From Pigoraptor chileana (lineage: Eukaryota; Opisthokonta; Filasterea): 45,303 nucleotides of DNA. Positions 22,201 through 36,400 of this stretch are shown piece by piece. Numbering within the stretch: position 1 is the first letter of the stretch; each line of letters begins with the position of its first letter. The notes beneath the pieces were generated by a model. That model was not told where the DNA came from. It saw only the letters and a list, made by a program, of their open reading frames with translations, and did no database searches. Made by a program: the position numbers and the translations under genes. The DNA is taken from positions 1 through 45,303 of the forward strand of contig CALSCR010001328.1 of assembly GCA_943704495.1 (NCBI GenBank), written 5' to 3'.

Positions 22201-25200
22201 GCAATCTCGACAGGGTCGGCGGTTCCGTTCACAAAGAGAAATCGTGGGCGGAACATGACGACCTTAGTGAGGCGGTGTGCGGCGAATGAAATGGTCACGC
22301 TGAGTTCGTGCTGCCGGCGCAGACCCCCACGGCCGACCGGTCCCATGGTGCCCTCGATGGAAAGTACGCCTGCACTGCCAACGGCGTCGACGTTGAACCC
22401 ATAGCCCCACGGGCACTGTGCAACGCGCGCACAGGCCTTGGGACGCCCGAGCAGATGCATGTCCGCAGAGAACGAAAACAGCTCCATTTCGCCCTCCACA
22501 GACACACCCGAGGCAAGCCCAGATTTGGCTTCGATGAGTGTGTGCCGTGGTCGCACATGCACGTCCTCGTCCCTGCCCTCTTCCTTGAACTCAAGCGGAA
22601 GGCCAGTCCGGTTCACAAACCAGTACGGGCAGAAGATTGTCACTGACCGGGCGCCCCCAGAGCCCTTGATGGGGCAGTTTTCCAGGCCGAGTCGCAGCTC
22701 GCTGTTGTTATGAGTCGCGGGAAAGCGAAGCGTCGTTCCGAGATTGCGCCCCGATGGAGAATTCACAAGCGGCCGCTTTGGCGTCTCACCCACGCCAATC
22801 AGCTCGACGCTCATGCACAGCTCGTGTTCAAGATTGACCTCGTACATCGGCACAGAGTCTCCAGGGCCAAGGGTGCGCGGCGTTGGGTACCGCGTCCCTG
22901 TCTCGCCATCAATAATGCAGAAGCGCACATCGCGAGGGAGAAGGTTGCGTATTACTATGGGCGGATACAGAGTGATGGTGTGGTACGGCACAAGGTCCTC
23001 AAACGGCTGCGACCGCGCCATTCTGTCGGCCCGGATGTGCGCCTGCAGCATAAACGGACGCGGGGATGGCTGCCCTGGCACGTGATTTGCCTTGACGTCA
23101 GGAAAACAGGGCACCACGTCCTTCATCGATCCGAGTCCAATGCCCATCCATGAAAACGGTCGGTTGCTCCACACGTATGCCAGCCCCGCAGGCCGTACAC
23201 GCAACAGGGCGTGATAGGCGACGAGAAGTGGGACGGCGTATCGTTGTCCAGGCGGCACCGTGTCCAGGTACTCGGGCCTTCCGTGGGAATCACTGGGTAT
23301 TTCGTATGCAATGTCCATCGGGAGGCCCGTCGCATTCTCAACCATCAGCGACGACCGCAGCGTGGCTATCTTGACGCCGTTGCTGAGCTCCACGTCGACG
23401 ACGAGGCGCATGGTCACCCCTTTCCTGGGAGGCGTCAGATTGATCACAGACAGCCCAACCTTGTCGACTCGGATGTTCTCAATCGGATCCCACCCGCGAA
23501 ACTTCACCGTTATCTCGCCGCCTTCGTGTGCCTTGCTGCCACCAATGTACGACGCAACCACACCACCTGTGGAGCCATTGCTGCGTGGTGAGCGTGCGAC
23601 TTTGGTCAGGTTGCAAAACTTGAGCGGAAGCGTTTGCCCTGGAGGAAGATTGACCATACGGCTGCCGTCGTCAACTTCGGCGGTGAGCGCAAACTCGGCG
23701 TCTAGTCCCGTGTGGTTGCGGATGTGAAACGGATAGAAAGGCTCTCTACGGTGCACGATGCGCCGGTCCGTAGCGTAATCCTGGCTCCAGCAGTCGAGCG
23801 TTTTCTTCATGCTCGTCAGGAATTGGTGCGTCAGAGTGACCTCCAATCTTCGCTCAGCCTCAAGAGCGGAGAACGACAGGATGCTGCCATTGCTGTCCTT
23901 TTTTGTTGTGACCTACGTGTGGTCGGTCAAAAGGGGCAAATAAATAACAAAAACCAACCGATGCAAACTGCCTACATTTTTTAGGACTGTAACTCAAACA
24001 TAAACGATATTCAATCTAACAATGGGCCGGCAGCAGCGGCTTTGTAGGAAATCGTGCACAGATAAGCACATAAATGACATAATTTCACACGTGCAAAGCA
24101 AATCCACGCCATAACGGCACGCTGGAGATGATCGAAACAAAACAGACAAACAGAGAGCCAAAATACAGCACCTCTCCAGATAGGGACCACGGTACACGGA
24201 CACCATTGTCGTCGGCGATCGGCTCTATGAGCGGCTCCCACGCAGACATGAGTTCGTTGTAATACGACGCCACAATGCTCGCACATCCCTCGCCACGTAG
24301 CTAGCGATCAAGTGCAGACACACACCGTGGCATGAAAAGTAAGTTTCACACGGACTTCAAATACAGTGCCTCTCTCTTCCATCGCAACCACGCCACGTAA
24401 GCAGCACATCAAACTGCACTGCAGTACACTGCACTGCATAAGCAGAAACACGCTTAAGAAAACTCACAGTGCCAGACCAATCAGTGACACGTCCGGTGAC
24501 AGACAGCCGCAGAGAGATGACCGGAACCCACGACGCCGAGCAGTTGTTGATGACCTTGATCTCAATCTCGTCCATATTGAACTCAAACTGCGCAAATTTA
24601 CAACCGGAAGCCACATCCACTTGTCAGTATATCAGTTGCGGATGAATCTGAATCATTGGCATACAACGTGTCATCTATCCCCTTCGACAATAGCACCATA
24701 AACTAGTCACAGCAAAACCAACCTTTTCACCGCTCCCTTCGTCTGCGTTGCTGGCAGTTGGCTCGTCAGGAGCATCTCCCTGTTGCTCCAGCCCATATCG
24801 TCCAAGGACGCTGCCAAAGAACGCCGCCGCCTCCATGGTCGACGCTTCCTCCTCCTCCTCGTCAATATACCAGACGTCGTCGTTCAGGGACCGCGGGTGA
24901 AGCGGCGGATCAACGGGGACTGCCAACTGCGCAGTAGCAATCGCTTCATCACTCGCGCTGATGGCCGTCGCCAGGGATATACCCTCCGTAACTGAGTTGA
25001 CAATCACGAGAATCGTCTTTACATCGAGGTAAGAAAGTGTCATCCGCAGTGGGTCGACGTACACGCCACCACCCATTGGCGCCGGATACGATTTAAACCA
25101 CCCTCGCACGGCACATGGTTCCAGCATGCACATTGTCGACCCGTCCCTGTTCGACGTTATGTAGGAGGCAATCGACAGGCGAGCGACTGACATGTCCACA

Positions 25201-28200
25201 TTCTGTTGCCCATATGAAGACGAGCACGAGGCTCGAAAGTCCATTCTCATGGACAGTGCGTGTGTGTTTGAGTCCGTCGCGTCGCCGATAATGACAATTT
25301 CGGGGCTGTTCAACGCAACGTGGATCTGCCACGACGAAGACGACACTGGTTTGGCATCAGCGGTTCCCTGCGTTCCATCAGCCGAAGACCCGGTTCTTGA
25401 CCTACCCGATCCAGACCTTCGGCGTCGCTGCGGATCCTTTCCCGCGCTTTTACGCTTTGCAGCGGCGGCAGAGGCGGCGGCGCTCTTAGCAGCCTGGGAC
25501 GGCTGGTCTTTGGTGGCGAGTGCGGCCAGAACGGGCTGGATGAACACTGCGCACGCGACCACAAAGTCCGTGTTGATCATTATGCGTGGGTGACACAGCT
25601 CGACCGATACAAAGTAAGAATCAGGCGACGATTTGAGCGACACGGCAAAGGCGTCGCTGTCGGGGTTGGCACCTGTTGTGCTTCCGTCAGCTAGGGACGA
25701 TGCATTGTGAAGACTTTCGGTTCCCACACTAGCGTCAACATAGGGGCATTGTGAAGGCGCTGGCGCTTCCATAGTGTCGATCTGAGAGTTCATCGCGGGC
25801 GCAGAGTGCTTCCGCCTCCGTTGGTCGCGTATGCGGGAGGGCGTCTCATTCCAGACAAGACGGCGAAACTTGCTCTGCGTGTGCGGGCGTATGTCTTCAA
25901 TCAGCAGCCGCGAAAGATACATTCCGCCATCAAAGACGCCCTCCACAACGCCAAAAACGACGGATATTCCCTCTGTCGACAGCGAGCAAAAGGGAGCGTA
26001 GTCACGCGGTCCGTCAATCATACGCACGGGGACAGAGTGTACCCCCGGTGCGTCGTCGCTTAACTTGAAAGCAAACGCTCCGGCAGGCATCTCGGCATGG
26101 TGCAGCCGGCGTGCGTCCGGAAGCATCTCCCTGAGCCCGCTAATGCTCGCCTCCCTTGCAATAATGGCAGGTCCCTCTGGAACAGGCGCGGGGCCGGAAG
26201 ATAACAGCAATGCAAACTTTTGCAGTTTCACAGACACTTTGTAAGGAATAGCAGGCGCAGACACGGGCGTCGCAGTGGGAGCAGACGCGGACGCAGAATT
26301 GGTGTCTTGTCGAAGGTGAGCAATCGACGCAACCGTTGAGGCAGCCTGGCTCTCTGCAGCAGCGACGGTAATGCCTGGCGCGACATTGTCAATTCCCGCC
26401 ACACTACGATCGCCTGCCGTTCGGACGCGCGTGTCCTCCAAAAGGTTTCCCGCAGGGCCGATGATTTGGGTGATGAGAATGATGTCGGTGTTGGCGACGT
26501 TGAGTGCGAGTTCTGCTCCCTCAAATTGCACCGATATCGTCACCTCGCTGCTGCCTTCCGCAGACGGGTGCTGATTGAGGGATCTCTTCACAATGGCGCG
26601 GGCGTCGAAACCATCGAGGATCATATGCTCCACACGAGGTGGCCGGGTGGTGTCAGTGCCCATCTCACATACCGCGAGTCTCGCCTGACTGAATGCCGCC
26701 CCCAGTTGCTCGCTATGGGGATCGGGAAATTGACTAAAGATGCGCACACGACCGAGATCGACGACAAGCACTTCGCGGGAACGGGATGAGCGGGGTACAA
26801 TGCACGTGGGGGCGCGAATGTCAATATCCAGTTTGATCCGCATGAGCACCGCAGACGTACTGGGTGTAGCGGACGTTGTTGTCGGTCCAGCCCCTTCGTT
26901 CGGAGTGCCATTTTCTACATCTCCAGATGAGTCTGTACGAGCAGCAAACAGCTTTTCGGCGCGCACGACGCTGAATGACGTCGAGATATCATCGGCAAAC
27001 TCAAGGACATCGAGGACAAATCTGCATTAAAGCGAACGACGGAACAAGGGAACAAATTGGATCAGCACAATCCTTTCTCACAACTTCAACCCCATTAACG
27101 AAAAATTGTGGAAATAAAAGGGACAGACACACCCACGAATCACAGGGCAATGCAACAAACCTCTTCAGCAAGAACACCTGTAACCCGTGCGTGCGCATGT
27201 TCACGGACATGTCATGACGGCGCGGCTTCGCGCCTGCAGGTGAGGTCTGCAGCAGCGAGGCAGCCGGTCTGTCGTACTGCACAAAGCGGAGGTCCACTAC
27301 CCTCCCGCCACTCGCCGATACGATTGTCTTGTAGAGCTCGCCCTGCCCCGTCATGTCCACCACGGCCACGGCTCCCAGGCTTGCGATCACCTCGGTCTTT
27401 CTCTTCCCGATTCGCACCGAGCCCGTGAAGTCCTCAATGCGTGCGCGTGCAACGTCTCTCCGCTTCCCACGCAGTAGAACGCCGACGCGACCGAGTGCGG
27501 CGGAGACGAAAAGTGTCGACGAGAACTTCACTTTCGACTTGCGCGATCGGTGGTGGGAGTTTCCTGCTGAGTTGGCGCGATTGGCAGGAACATCCACACT
27601 GCCACGGTGGGAAGCTGTAGCTTCTTTGTGGTTCTGATGGTGCTTGTGCTTGTTGGACTGACCCACACTTGCCCGTCTGTTTGCGGCTGCCGCTGCTGCA
27701 ATGTCGGCTGAGCCTTCGGAAAAGAGATCTGTGACGACATAGTCAAGTATCGACGCGAAGGACACCTCGTCCACAATGGCATATATTTCGCCAAACTTTG
27801 CATCGATCGAGAGTGGCGATTCTGCATTCGGAGCAATCTCGCGCACCTCGGGCGCCTCCACATCAAGCAGTGTAACATGCACCTGAACAAGTCGGTCCCT
27901 TACAGAAGCCGGCGCAAAAAATTTCACATTCGCCTCAGTGGTATCAGATGCGTGCTTGTCATCGGAATGATCGTGAGAAAGTATGCCTTCTCGCATCCAA
28001 GAGTCGGTGTTTGGATGGTCGCGGTGAACGGACGCCACAGCGACATCCATGCTGCTGGTGAGAAGGACAGTCCCAGCTGACCGATCTTTAATCAGGTCCA
28101 GCAGAAGCAGCGAATCGAGCTTGGCATCCACGTCCATGTCATACGCTCTCTTGACCACATTGACGCCGAGCGCACGAATGGTCAGCGAGACGACCGGCGA

Positions 28201-31200
28201 CGGATCCCTTACTGTGTCTGGCCACCGGCTCACCAGGATGGACACCTCTCCAATTTCAAAGTCAAGCTGCACTTGCACCTGTAAGTATGCGGGCTTCGAC
28301 GGTGGTGAGGGAGAGTGCGATGTGTCATCGTTCGCAATGTCATCGTCGTAATCGCCCACGGCAGAGAAGTAGACGGACTCGCCGCCCTCCGTCGTCCCCC
28401 GCCCCGAACGCGCATCCCAGGATGGCGCCCGCACCCGAGGCTGCACAATGACGCCATGCTCGCCGTCCGCACCCGCCGCCATATCCTCCGTGTCTGTGGC
28501 ATCGGCTGCGTTTACAGACGGGTCCCTGTGCATGTGGTCGTCTATCGTCTGAGCATCCGAACCTTCGATTGATGAAGCCTTGTCAGGGATGGTCACGCGC
28601 AGACGACGGCGACGGCAAGATTTCCCTTCCTCGTCAGCGCTCTTGTTTTCGTCCTCCGGCCGCACAGGCACATGCGATTTCTCATCATCAGCGGCAGAAC
28701 GCGTTGTTGCAGGACCGGCGGGTTCGATCCCCAGTCCGTCCCGCGGAGTTATTGGCGGTGTGAGCACTGCGGATGCCTGACGTTCAAGCCCAGCCATAGC
28801 GTCGTCCTCCTTCTTCGCAACATCAGGCGTGCGCATCGCGGCGGACTTGCCGTCTGCCCTGATGCCCTCGTCATCCTCGACAATCTCGTCGAGTGTCGGA
28901 GGAGGAGAGCCCACCTTCCTGCCGACACAACCGCCAAACACATGCGAGGATACAGACGACAACGTATCGGAGCTTGCAGATGATAGAGATGAAATAGATT
29001 CCGACGACAAGCCGCGCGCATTTGTGTCATGTGTTTGTGCGCTAAGGACAGTATGTGCCTTTCCATGACCACGTGATGGATGCGGAATCACGGACGCGGG
29101 CCTGTCCTTGTCCCACTTTGCCTCTACCGCAGCAGTCGACCGCGCCGGTTCCGTGTCCGGAAGCGCCGTTGACAGCCGCAGTAGGCCACGATATGACCTG
29201 TCAGAGACATTAAGCCGTATTTGGGGCAGAGTGCCTTCGATAATAAACCTTGCCAAGTCTGGATTGTACATCTGCACACTGAGCTTCACCCGAAGATTCA
29301 TGCTGACGTCCTCGAGAAGACGCAAAGACGACGGCACATCTTTTCCCAGCGCAAGTGAGTATCGATTCAACCCGCGCTGTTGAAGCCCCACATCGGCGCT
29401 TCTATCGAGATCCACAATATCAGCGTCTTTCATTGCCGCCATTTTCAACTCTTTGGCGCTGCCGAGCAGTACGTGCACGTCCGTGAGCGTAAGGTCAAAC
29501 CTATCGTACATGAGATCTATCATCCTTTCCACCTGCTGAATGCGCCGCGGGTCGACGGGTGCAATGTCACTCGTCATTTGAAGTCTGCCCAGATCAACGA
29601 CGAGAAGCATGACGTTTTCGTCCGGTGCCACCTCCTCAGTCGAGGAAGAGCGAGTTGACGTTTCCGCGACGATAATTCTCGGTGCCGCGAAATCGACCGT
29701 TAGCAACAGTGTCTTGTGGGTAAGTATCGCGTATTCAAGTCCCGCGCGCGTCTGCACCTTCAACTCTTCAATGCCCTTTCGTGCTGCCGTCGCAAGGCTA
29801 TCCAGATGCACATCTTGCGGCACCGTGAAAAAGGCGACGAGGCGCTCGATCGTTGTCTTTGAGTACGTGACATCGAAAGGCTGCATCTTCATGTTCAGCA
29901 TCGAATCGGCAGAGTGGTTGATGGGATTCAGCTCAAACCGGACGTTGAACACAGCGAGGTTATCAGTGGCGTTGTCGTATCCAGCCATAGGCCCGTCGTC
30001 ACCCAATAAAAGTGGCACGCGCTTTAGCGGTCGCAGAATGTGCGGAAACAGACACTGGCGGAGGCTTTCGTTCGTCATGCCCGCGTTTTGGACGTCCACC
30101 TCAACGTCAAATCCCTCGCTGAGTGGCCGCCGTTGAAACGTACTAGAGACAACTTCCATTCCCGCCACAAGGAGAGCGGGCCCATCGCCGCTCGTGTTGT
30201 CGAACAGCGAAATCGAGAAGGTCCCTATTCGCGCCGTCACGGCCTGTGCAACGTAATTTGGCGGGAGCCCCGCGAGCTCGGCGCCGGGGGGAACCTTGTC
30301 GTCGTAGTCGATTGCAGCATACAGCTCTTTCCTCTGCTGATCGGACATGGCGATGCCACGCCCAGAAGGGCGATGCGCTCGTGCGGCACTGGTCGGTGAA
30401 TACGAATCAGTCGACCACACCCACGACGTCACCCAGTCTTTCCATCCGACAGGATGCGCGCCCTCGTCGAGTGCTTTTTTCTCGTCTCCACCTCCTTCAG
30501 CGCCACCATCTGATGACGACCGTCCGCCCGCCATTTCTCGCTCTGCCATTTGCGCCTCGGCAAGTTGTCTGTATAGCAGAATGTCCTCAATTGTGAGGTC
30601 GCGGTCCATCGCAGCGACCGATTCCCGGGACACACCAGTCTTCGGACGTCCCTCGCTTGCCCACGACTTGTACGTTCGAAGATACGTCAAGCGTGTTTCT
30701 CTTCGCTTCTTCATGCGCTTCCACGACCACGCCTCGTGCCGTCGGTGGACGTCGACCATGACAGACTTGCAAGCATAGTGCCACCATTCATCCTCGTTGC
30801 CCAGGAGCGGAACCGAGGGCCTGAAACGTCGAAACGGCTCATTCAGCACCTGCCGTGAAAAGAGATCGGCCGCGCACGTGACATCCCTGTACTGCGCCAA
30901 GTTCAGCAGGGCGGAGATGCGGTCGACAGAAAGGCCGATTGACAACTTTGGTACGTCGGGGATCTCAAGCGGGGATCTGTTGAGTGTAATGTGCGTGACT
31001 GCCGTCGCAGGCTTCATGAGGTACTTGTTGCCCGCGACAGGGCGGTCGCACTCCCCTATGAGCGAGAGCATCGTCTCCTCAAATCGATCAAACGGCACAT
31101 CTAGGAGCATTTCCGTGTCGGAATTGAGGTATGCGCCGAGACAGAGAATGCTTCCGAGCTTGTGCGTTACGGGCGACGCGCCAGTGATGAAGAACGGGCG

Positions 31201-31809
31201 CCATTCGCCGTCAGTCGATTGGACGGACATTGCTTTCAGCGTCACACCGAGCGCAAAAGGATGCTGCAATACAACGAGAATAGTTTATCAACAAATGAGA
31301 CGAGGGCATCAGACAAACAACTGGCAGGCGGTGAAATATACTCAATGCATGAGCTCAAAAAAATGCGTCGGTGTGTGAATGACATACCTTTGGCGACGAA
31401 AGGGTGTCTTCGTATCGAACGTGAACGTTCCGCACAGACACCTGTATGTTGTCGATCATTTTGGTCACAAGCTTCTCCACAAATGACGTATTCTTCTGCG
31501 ATGCATCTTCGCCGGCGTCCACACGAGCCTTTGCTTCCCTCGCATCCTCGTACTCGTGGGCGCGCTTTTCCTTCGCGCTCTGCTGCGATGCATCCGCAGC
31601 ACCAGCATCATACGATCGATTGACGTCAGGAACGGCAACGAGAAACAGTCGGTCCACGTCGACGACAATGGGATCGGACCACAATCTTTTCCAGGGAATC
31701 TGTACCGTCAGCTGTCCAATATAGCCTAAGGAGGTGCATTGGAAATACAAAGCGAGTAAGATACTCCATATGAACGACAAATGGCATACATACAACACAC
31801 ACCATGTAA

Positions 31810-31852
<43 letters not shown>

Positions 31853-32094
31853 GTGTATGTGTGTTGATAAAATGAGACAGGGCATTTTCAAGCAAAATTG
31901 TGCTTTACTGCTAACACACCTCGCTTCACGGCAATAGGCAGATCGAGTCCAGCCAAAGCGTCTTCTCGCAGCTTGAGATTGCGAAACACAACATTTCCGC
32001 CCCAGATCCCCAGCCGCAGCTGCTCTGCATTCAAATCGCACACATAATCACTCAAGTACCGATTCAACAACTCGGTGACGATCTTTTCAAACAT
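19294..32094 (-). CDS. VPS13: VPS13-family bridge-like lipid transfer protein, complete
   Basis: Nine exons (32094-31920, 31725-31388, 31263-27161, 27021-24723, 24587-24468, 24300-24172, 23912-20862, 20681-20205, 20016-19294) give about 3,804 residues with every phase matching. The start MFEKIVTELLNRYLSDYV and PIAVKRGYIGQLTVQIPW form the chorein N-terminus, followed by HPFALGVTLKAMS. A Ser/acidic insert lies at about residues 890-1150. Exons 6-7 hold the VPS13 adaptor-binding region: WEPLIEP, then six units each with an Asn (PFHIRNHTG, LMVENATG, IVIRNLLP, YWFVNRTG, FLFVNGTA, VRIENRC). Exons 8-9 are the ATG2-like helices (FFYEPWQ, GFFKGVGRGLVG) and a C-terminal PH-like domain (YFTDERVML, ISHEKKGYTLVFEG). 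VPS13 proteins carry phospholipid between membranes at contact sites. Length exceeds yeast Vps13 and human VPS13A and approaches VPS13B; no UBA domain was noticed. Confidence 0.95.
31811..31865. repeat. (TG)n/(TATG)n microsatellite in VPS13 intron 1
   Basis: A TG run followed by ATGTATGT units lies inside the intron 31919-31726. On the gene's own strand it is a (CA)n run. Confidence 0.9.
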
Positions 32095-33484
32095 CCTTTC
32101 AGACAGGCATTGCCCCGCGCGCCGTCAAAAGCACACTCTTGCAGGCAGTGGTGAGACGCGAGTGTCGCCGATTGCAAAAACCAGACACCATGCACATGAA
32201 ATGAATTCAAGGACGGTGTGGGCGTCGTCGCGTATTACTCGATTCAATCTTCAAACAAAAGTAAAAGAGCGTTTCTTAATCTTAATAGAACGCTCAGCGA
32301 CCGGCAGTATCAGAGGATCGGTGTGGGGATGCACAAACTGGAGTCCAATCGGTGGTCAGCTGAAAGGAAGGCAGCGCACACAGCGCACGCGCAGTAGTGT
32401 TCCTCGTGACACATTATAAGCAGTACGACGTCGCGCGTGAGAGAAGGAAAGAATCCACTTCACTTCAGTCGGGTGCTCTGCATTCCGCGCGTGCCCAAAC
32501 TCGTGCGTGACGAGTCACACCAAATCCAGTTCAACAATCACGTATTCTTCGACTAAGTGAAACACGATGTGCCAAGTTCATAAGATTGTTTTCACTGACA
32601 CCCAGTGTTGATCGCTCGATGAACTTTCAACGATAGAGACTGTTATCCAGGCAACGCTTATATAGTTTCACAGGGTGGCACGCAAGTGGATTTGATGGAG
32701 GTATCAACAATCAAACTAGTTTGCCATTTCGTGCCTTGCCGTCTATGCTCTGCGCATGTCTCGATGCGTCAGTACTTGTTTGTGGTTGCTCACTGAAACA
32801 GGTTGTGTATGCAGTTTTGGCAGCGATATGTGCCGCATCTTAGCTCAATCCTCAACCAAGCCAGTTATGGTCTGAAATGCCGCCAAGGTCACGTGATGTA
32901 GTGGTGGCTGCATGAACAATTATTGCCTGTGTTTGCGTTTAACCACTACTTGAGCGCGTGTGAACGGACGATCACGTAGTAACAATAATCAGTGTGACCA
33001 TATGATCTCAATACCCCCCCATCATAATTGCTGCACATAAACTTTAAAAACATTTCAGTATTCAACTCACAGCACGGTGTCGACGTCTCCCAAACGAGAA
33101 GATTACGAAATGAAGCAGTCTTATACGTGCATGCACTTTTTTAAAATGGCACATTTATATAATTGCGCCTTAACAAACCACAAAAAACCCATTTCTTTGG
33201 TGTGGGGACCGTCCATCCGAATCCCGTATCCACAAGGATGGAAAACGCATAAAGCGAGGAAATAACATGGAAAAAGAGACGAGACAGGTGCAAAAGCAGA
33301 AGAAACGAAGAAAAATGAACAAGAAAATAGAACCGAATTGCCAACAAAGAGACGCGCAAAAGGTACAAGAACAGAGACGGAGCCGAAGAATCAAACAAAA
33401 CAACCATAAAGGGCACGAAAACCCCATAACGTCAAACACAACAATAAAAAAATAAGCACACAACAGCCTTGATAATGAACGAAA
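32095..33484. other. intergenic region upstream of VPS13
   Basis: This covers about 1.4 kb between the VPS13 start and the receptor stop, both genes on the minus strand. No gene is recognised. It should contain the VPS13 promoter and the receptor 3' untranslated region. A CACGTG is at about 32889 and an A-rich, low-complexity stretch spans about 33240-33450. Confidence 0.5.
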
Positions 33485-36400
33485 TCAGACGTCCGTGTCA
33501 TCGGGGCCGCCGCGGACCGTACCCTTGGGCAGAGCCACCTTCGGTGCGGCCTTGGAGGCGCGACCAGGCACACCACGTGCCATTGGGTTGGTGAAGATGC
33601 CCTCCCGCTCGGGAATGTAGAGCGGGTTCTCGAGTTGCATCAGCTCCTCGGGGGACATAGCGGCAACCTCGGGCATGCCGCGCATCGACACCGTCGGATT
33701 GATCTCCTCGTATGTGCGCTGGGGTGCGGCCGCGCGCAACCGCCGCGTCTCCTCCATCTCAGGATCGACTGGCTTGGCGGGCTGCGGGGCAGCGGCCGCA
33801 GACTCTTCTCGGGTGCGATCGGCAAAGGGATTGCTCCACATGCGGTCTCCCACCGAGGGATCGTAGAGCGGGTGCACAACGCCCTCGCGCATCGCCTTGT
33901 CCATCTGCTCCCACTCCTCCTTCTGGTCCTTGGTGGCAGCCTTTTCCTTCTCCATCTGGGTTCGGCGGCGGCGGAACATGAAGATTGCAAAAACAGCGCC
34001 GAGGAGACACGCGCCACCCACACCTCCGACGACACCGCCAACAATCGCAGCAGTGTTGTCCGACGACTGCGTGGGCACGCATGAGAGCTCGTTTGTGACC
34101 GAGTGTGTGACGGTAGTAAAGCCGGAGCTACACGCGCCGACAGAGCATTCGTAAGTGCCCTGGAACAATTGGCTAGCGCTGTCCGTGAGAATGGCGAAGC
34201 ACGTGAGTCCCTTTGACTTGCAGTCGGATGTGCCGCCGCTGTTGGCCTTGCATGGGCTGTCGTTGGCTGCAGCGTGCGTGTGCATGTGAGCGAGTATGGG
34301 CATGGACGTGTGTGGAGCGTATCGGAATGAAGAGAAAGAAAAAGTGTCAGTTGATTTTTGGCATGTCGTTGCATCCCACAACAAAACACGTAGAGCGTGC
34401 CGACTTGTGCGGTTTTTACTGCCGCCACACACACACACACACCTCTTACGTACGTCACTGAGAACAGAGCAACAAAGCAAAGCACATAGTGGTAATTAAT
34501 TGCATCACTGCAGACATATGTATACGCACGTCGGCAACCGGGCTGCTGAAGGCTGGAGCCCTCCGAAATGCGCTCCTCAACGTATCCTGCGGTGCACGTT
34601 CCGCAGTCGTATTTGCCGTCAAATGTTGTCACATTTTGGTTCAGGGTAAAGCGGGGGAGGCACGTCTTTCCGCTGCCACTGCAGACAGCCTTGCCTGGAT
34701 TGCCATCGAGACAAGGATTCAGAACACCTGTGTGCGTGCGTACGTGCGTGCGTGTGTTGTATTGAAACAGAAAATAAATCGCATGTTAGCATTGTGCGCC
34801 TCAAAATGAGACATGTGATTCCGACTATCAAATCTGACCAAACATAATTCATCTCCATCTGTCCTGAGCCTCCATATTACACACACACACACTCCCTCTC
34901 TCTCTCGCTCTTGTGGAGTCCATGGGCACAGCGCCTAAGACACCGACTTGAATCCTACATCTCTCTCGCTCTGTCCACCACACCATTTTGCGGCAGTTAT
35001 CCTCTAGTTTCTTCCTTGTCAGTACAGATGCTCGATGTCAATATCAACGAAAAGAAAAGCTGAGGGACAGAAGTACTCACGGAGACAAGATCCTGAGGCT
35101 GTCTGTGTGTACCCAGGAAGGCATCCCGCAGTGTTTGAGCACTGGTATGCTCCCGTGTATAGAGGCAGCGGAGTCGATGCCGATGCGGGTGTAATTTCAG
35201 GCTGGCAAGATGAAAAGCCAAGATTCGTACAGTTCTGGCGACCAGTCTGTCCCGTCGCACATGGGTTGCGGATCACTGCGGGATGTTTGTATTTGTGTGT
35301 GCGTGCGGGGCCAGTCAGTATCAATGATGGCAGCTATTATATGGTGAGTAACAGTACACATTTGACCAAGCCCACAACAAGAACAACAAGAACAATCGCC
35401 AAAGCCAGTGTCAAGCATGGCACCATCAGACCGAATGACAAATTGAGCACATGATACCTCCAAGAAAAGTACAACAAAGAAATTGAAAAGAGAGCACTCA
35501 CAGAGGCAGTATCTGCGGGTGACGCCAAACGTCGAGCGGCTCTCCACTGTTTCGAATCCGGCCGCACACTGTGTGCCACACTGAACACCACCCGTAAACA
35601 GCGCCTCGATCAGCCCATCGCCAATCTGAACCGTCTCGGGAATGCAGAGATTGCTTTGGCCGAGCGTTGCGCAACGCATATACCCGCTGCTCCGTGGATC
35701 ATCGCACGGGTTGGTGCGCGCTGTTGTGTATGTGTGTGTGGAGGGAGGGGGGGGGGGGGGGGGGTTACAAACAGCATGAACACAAAAACCGGTAAACTGA
35801 CAGTTAGAGTGAAACGGAAAGAAGATCAAAAAAAGGTCCCAGTCGATTGATGAGCAGTCGTGCACGCACCACATATACGCACATACACACGCACACACAC
35901 CTTCGCACCGCCCTCCTGTGTAAACGAACCCCTCGCGACAGTCGGTCCCGCACAAATAACCACCAGTGTACATGCCATCCTCAATCGATTCTGGCGTGCA
36001 CGTCTTGGATCCAGCAGTGGGCGCAATGCACTCCAGATATCCAGCGCCACCAATGTCACAGGGATTAAAGACGCGCTCGCATGTAAATCCATCTCCACGG
36101 AAGCCACTCTCGCAAAGGCATGTGTAGTTGCCAGGCCCCACTTTGGTGCACTTTGCGTAGAGATTGCAGTTTCCGTTGTTGCGGTAACGAAAATCGTCCG
36201 TCGTTTCGTTGGTGTATTCGGGTTTGCACGCAATCGTCACCTGATCGTACTTCATCGCATAGCCACCGTTCGAGTCCCACACTTGCAGCGTAACAGTAAA
36301 GACGCCGGGAAAGTGGAACTGGTGCACGACCGACGCCTTTCCCTCGATGTTTTGCGTGCAATCGCCAAACGACCACACGTACTTTAGCTCCTGACCGGAC

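Noticed and set aside
28710-28735. tRNA B-box-like GGTTCGATCCC
   Set aside because: It lies inside the VPS13 coding exon and no A box or cloverleaf surrounds it.
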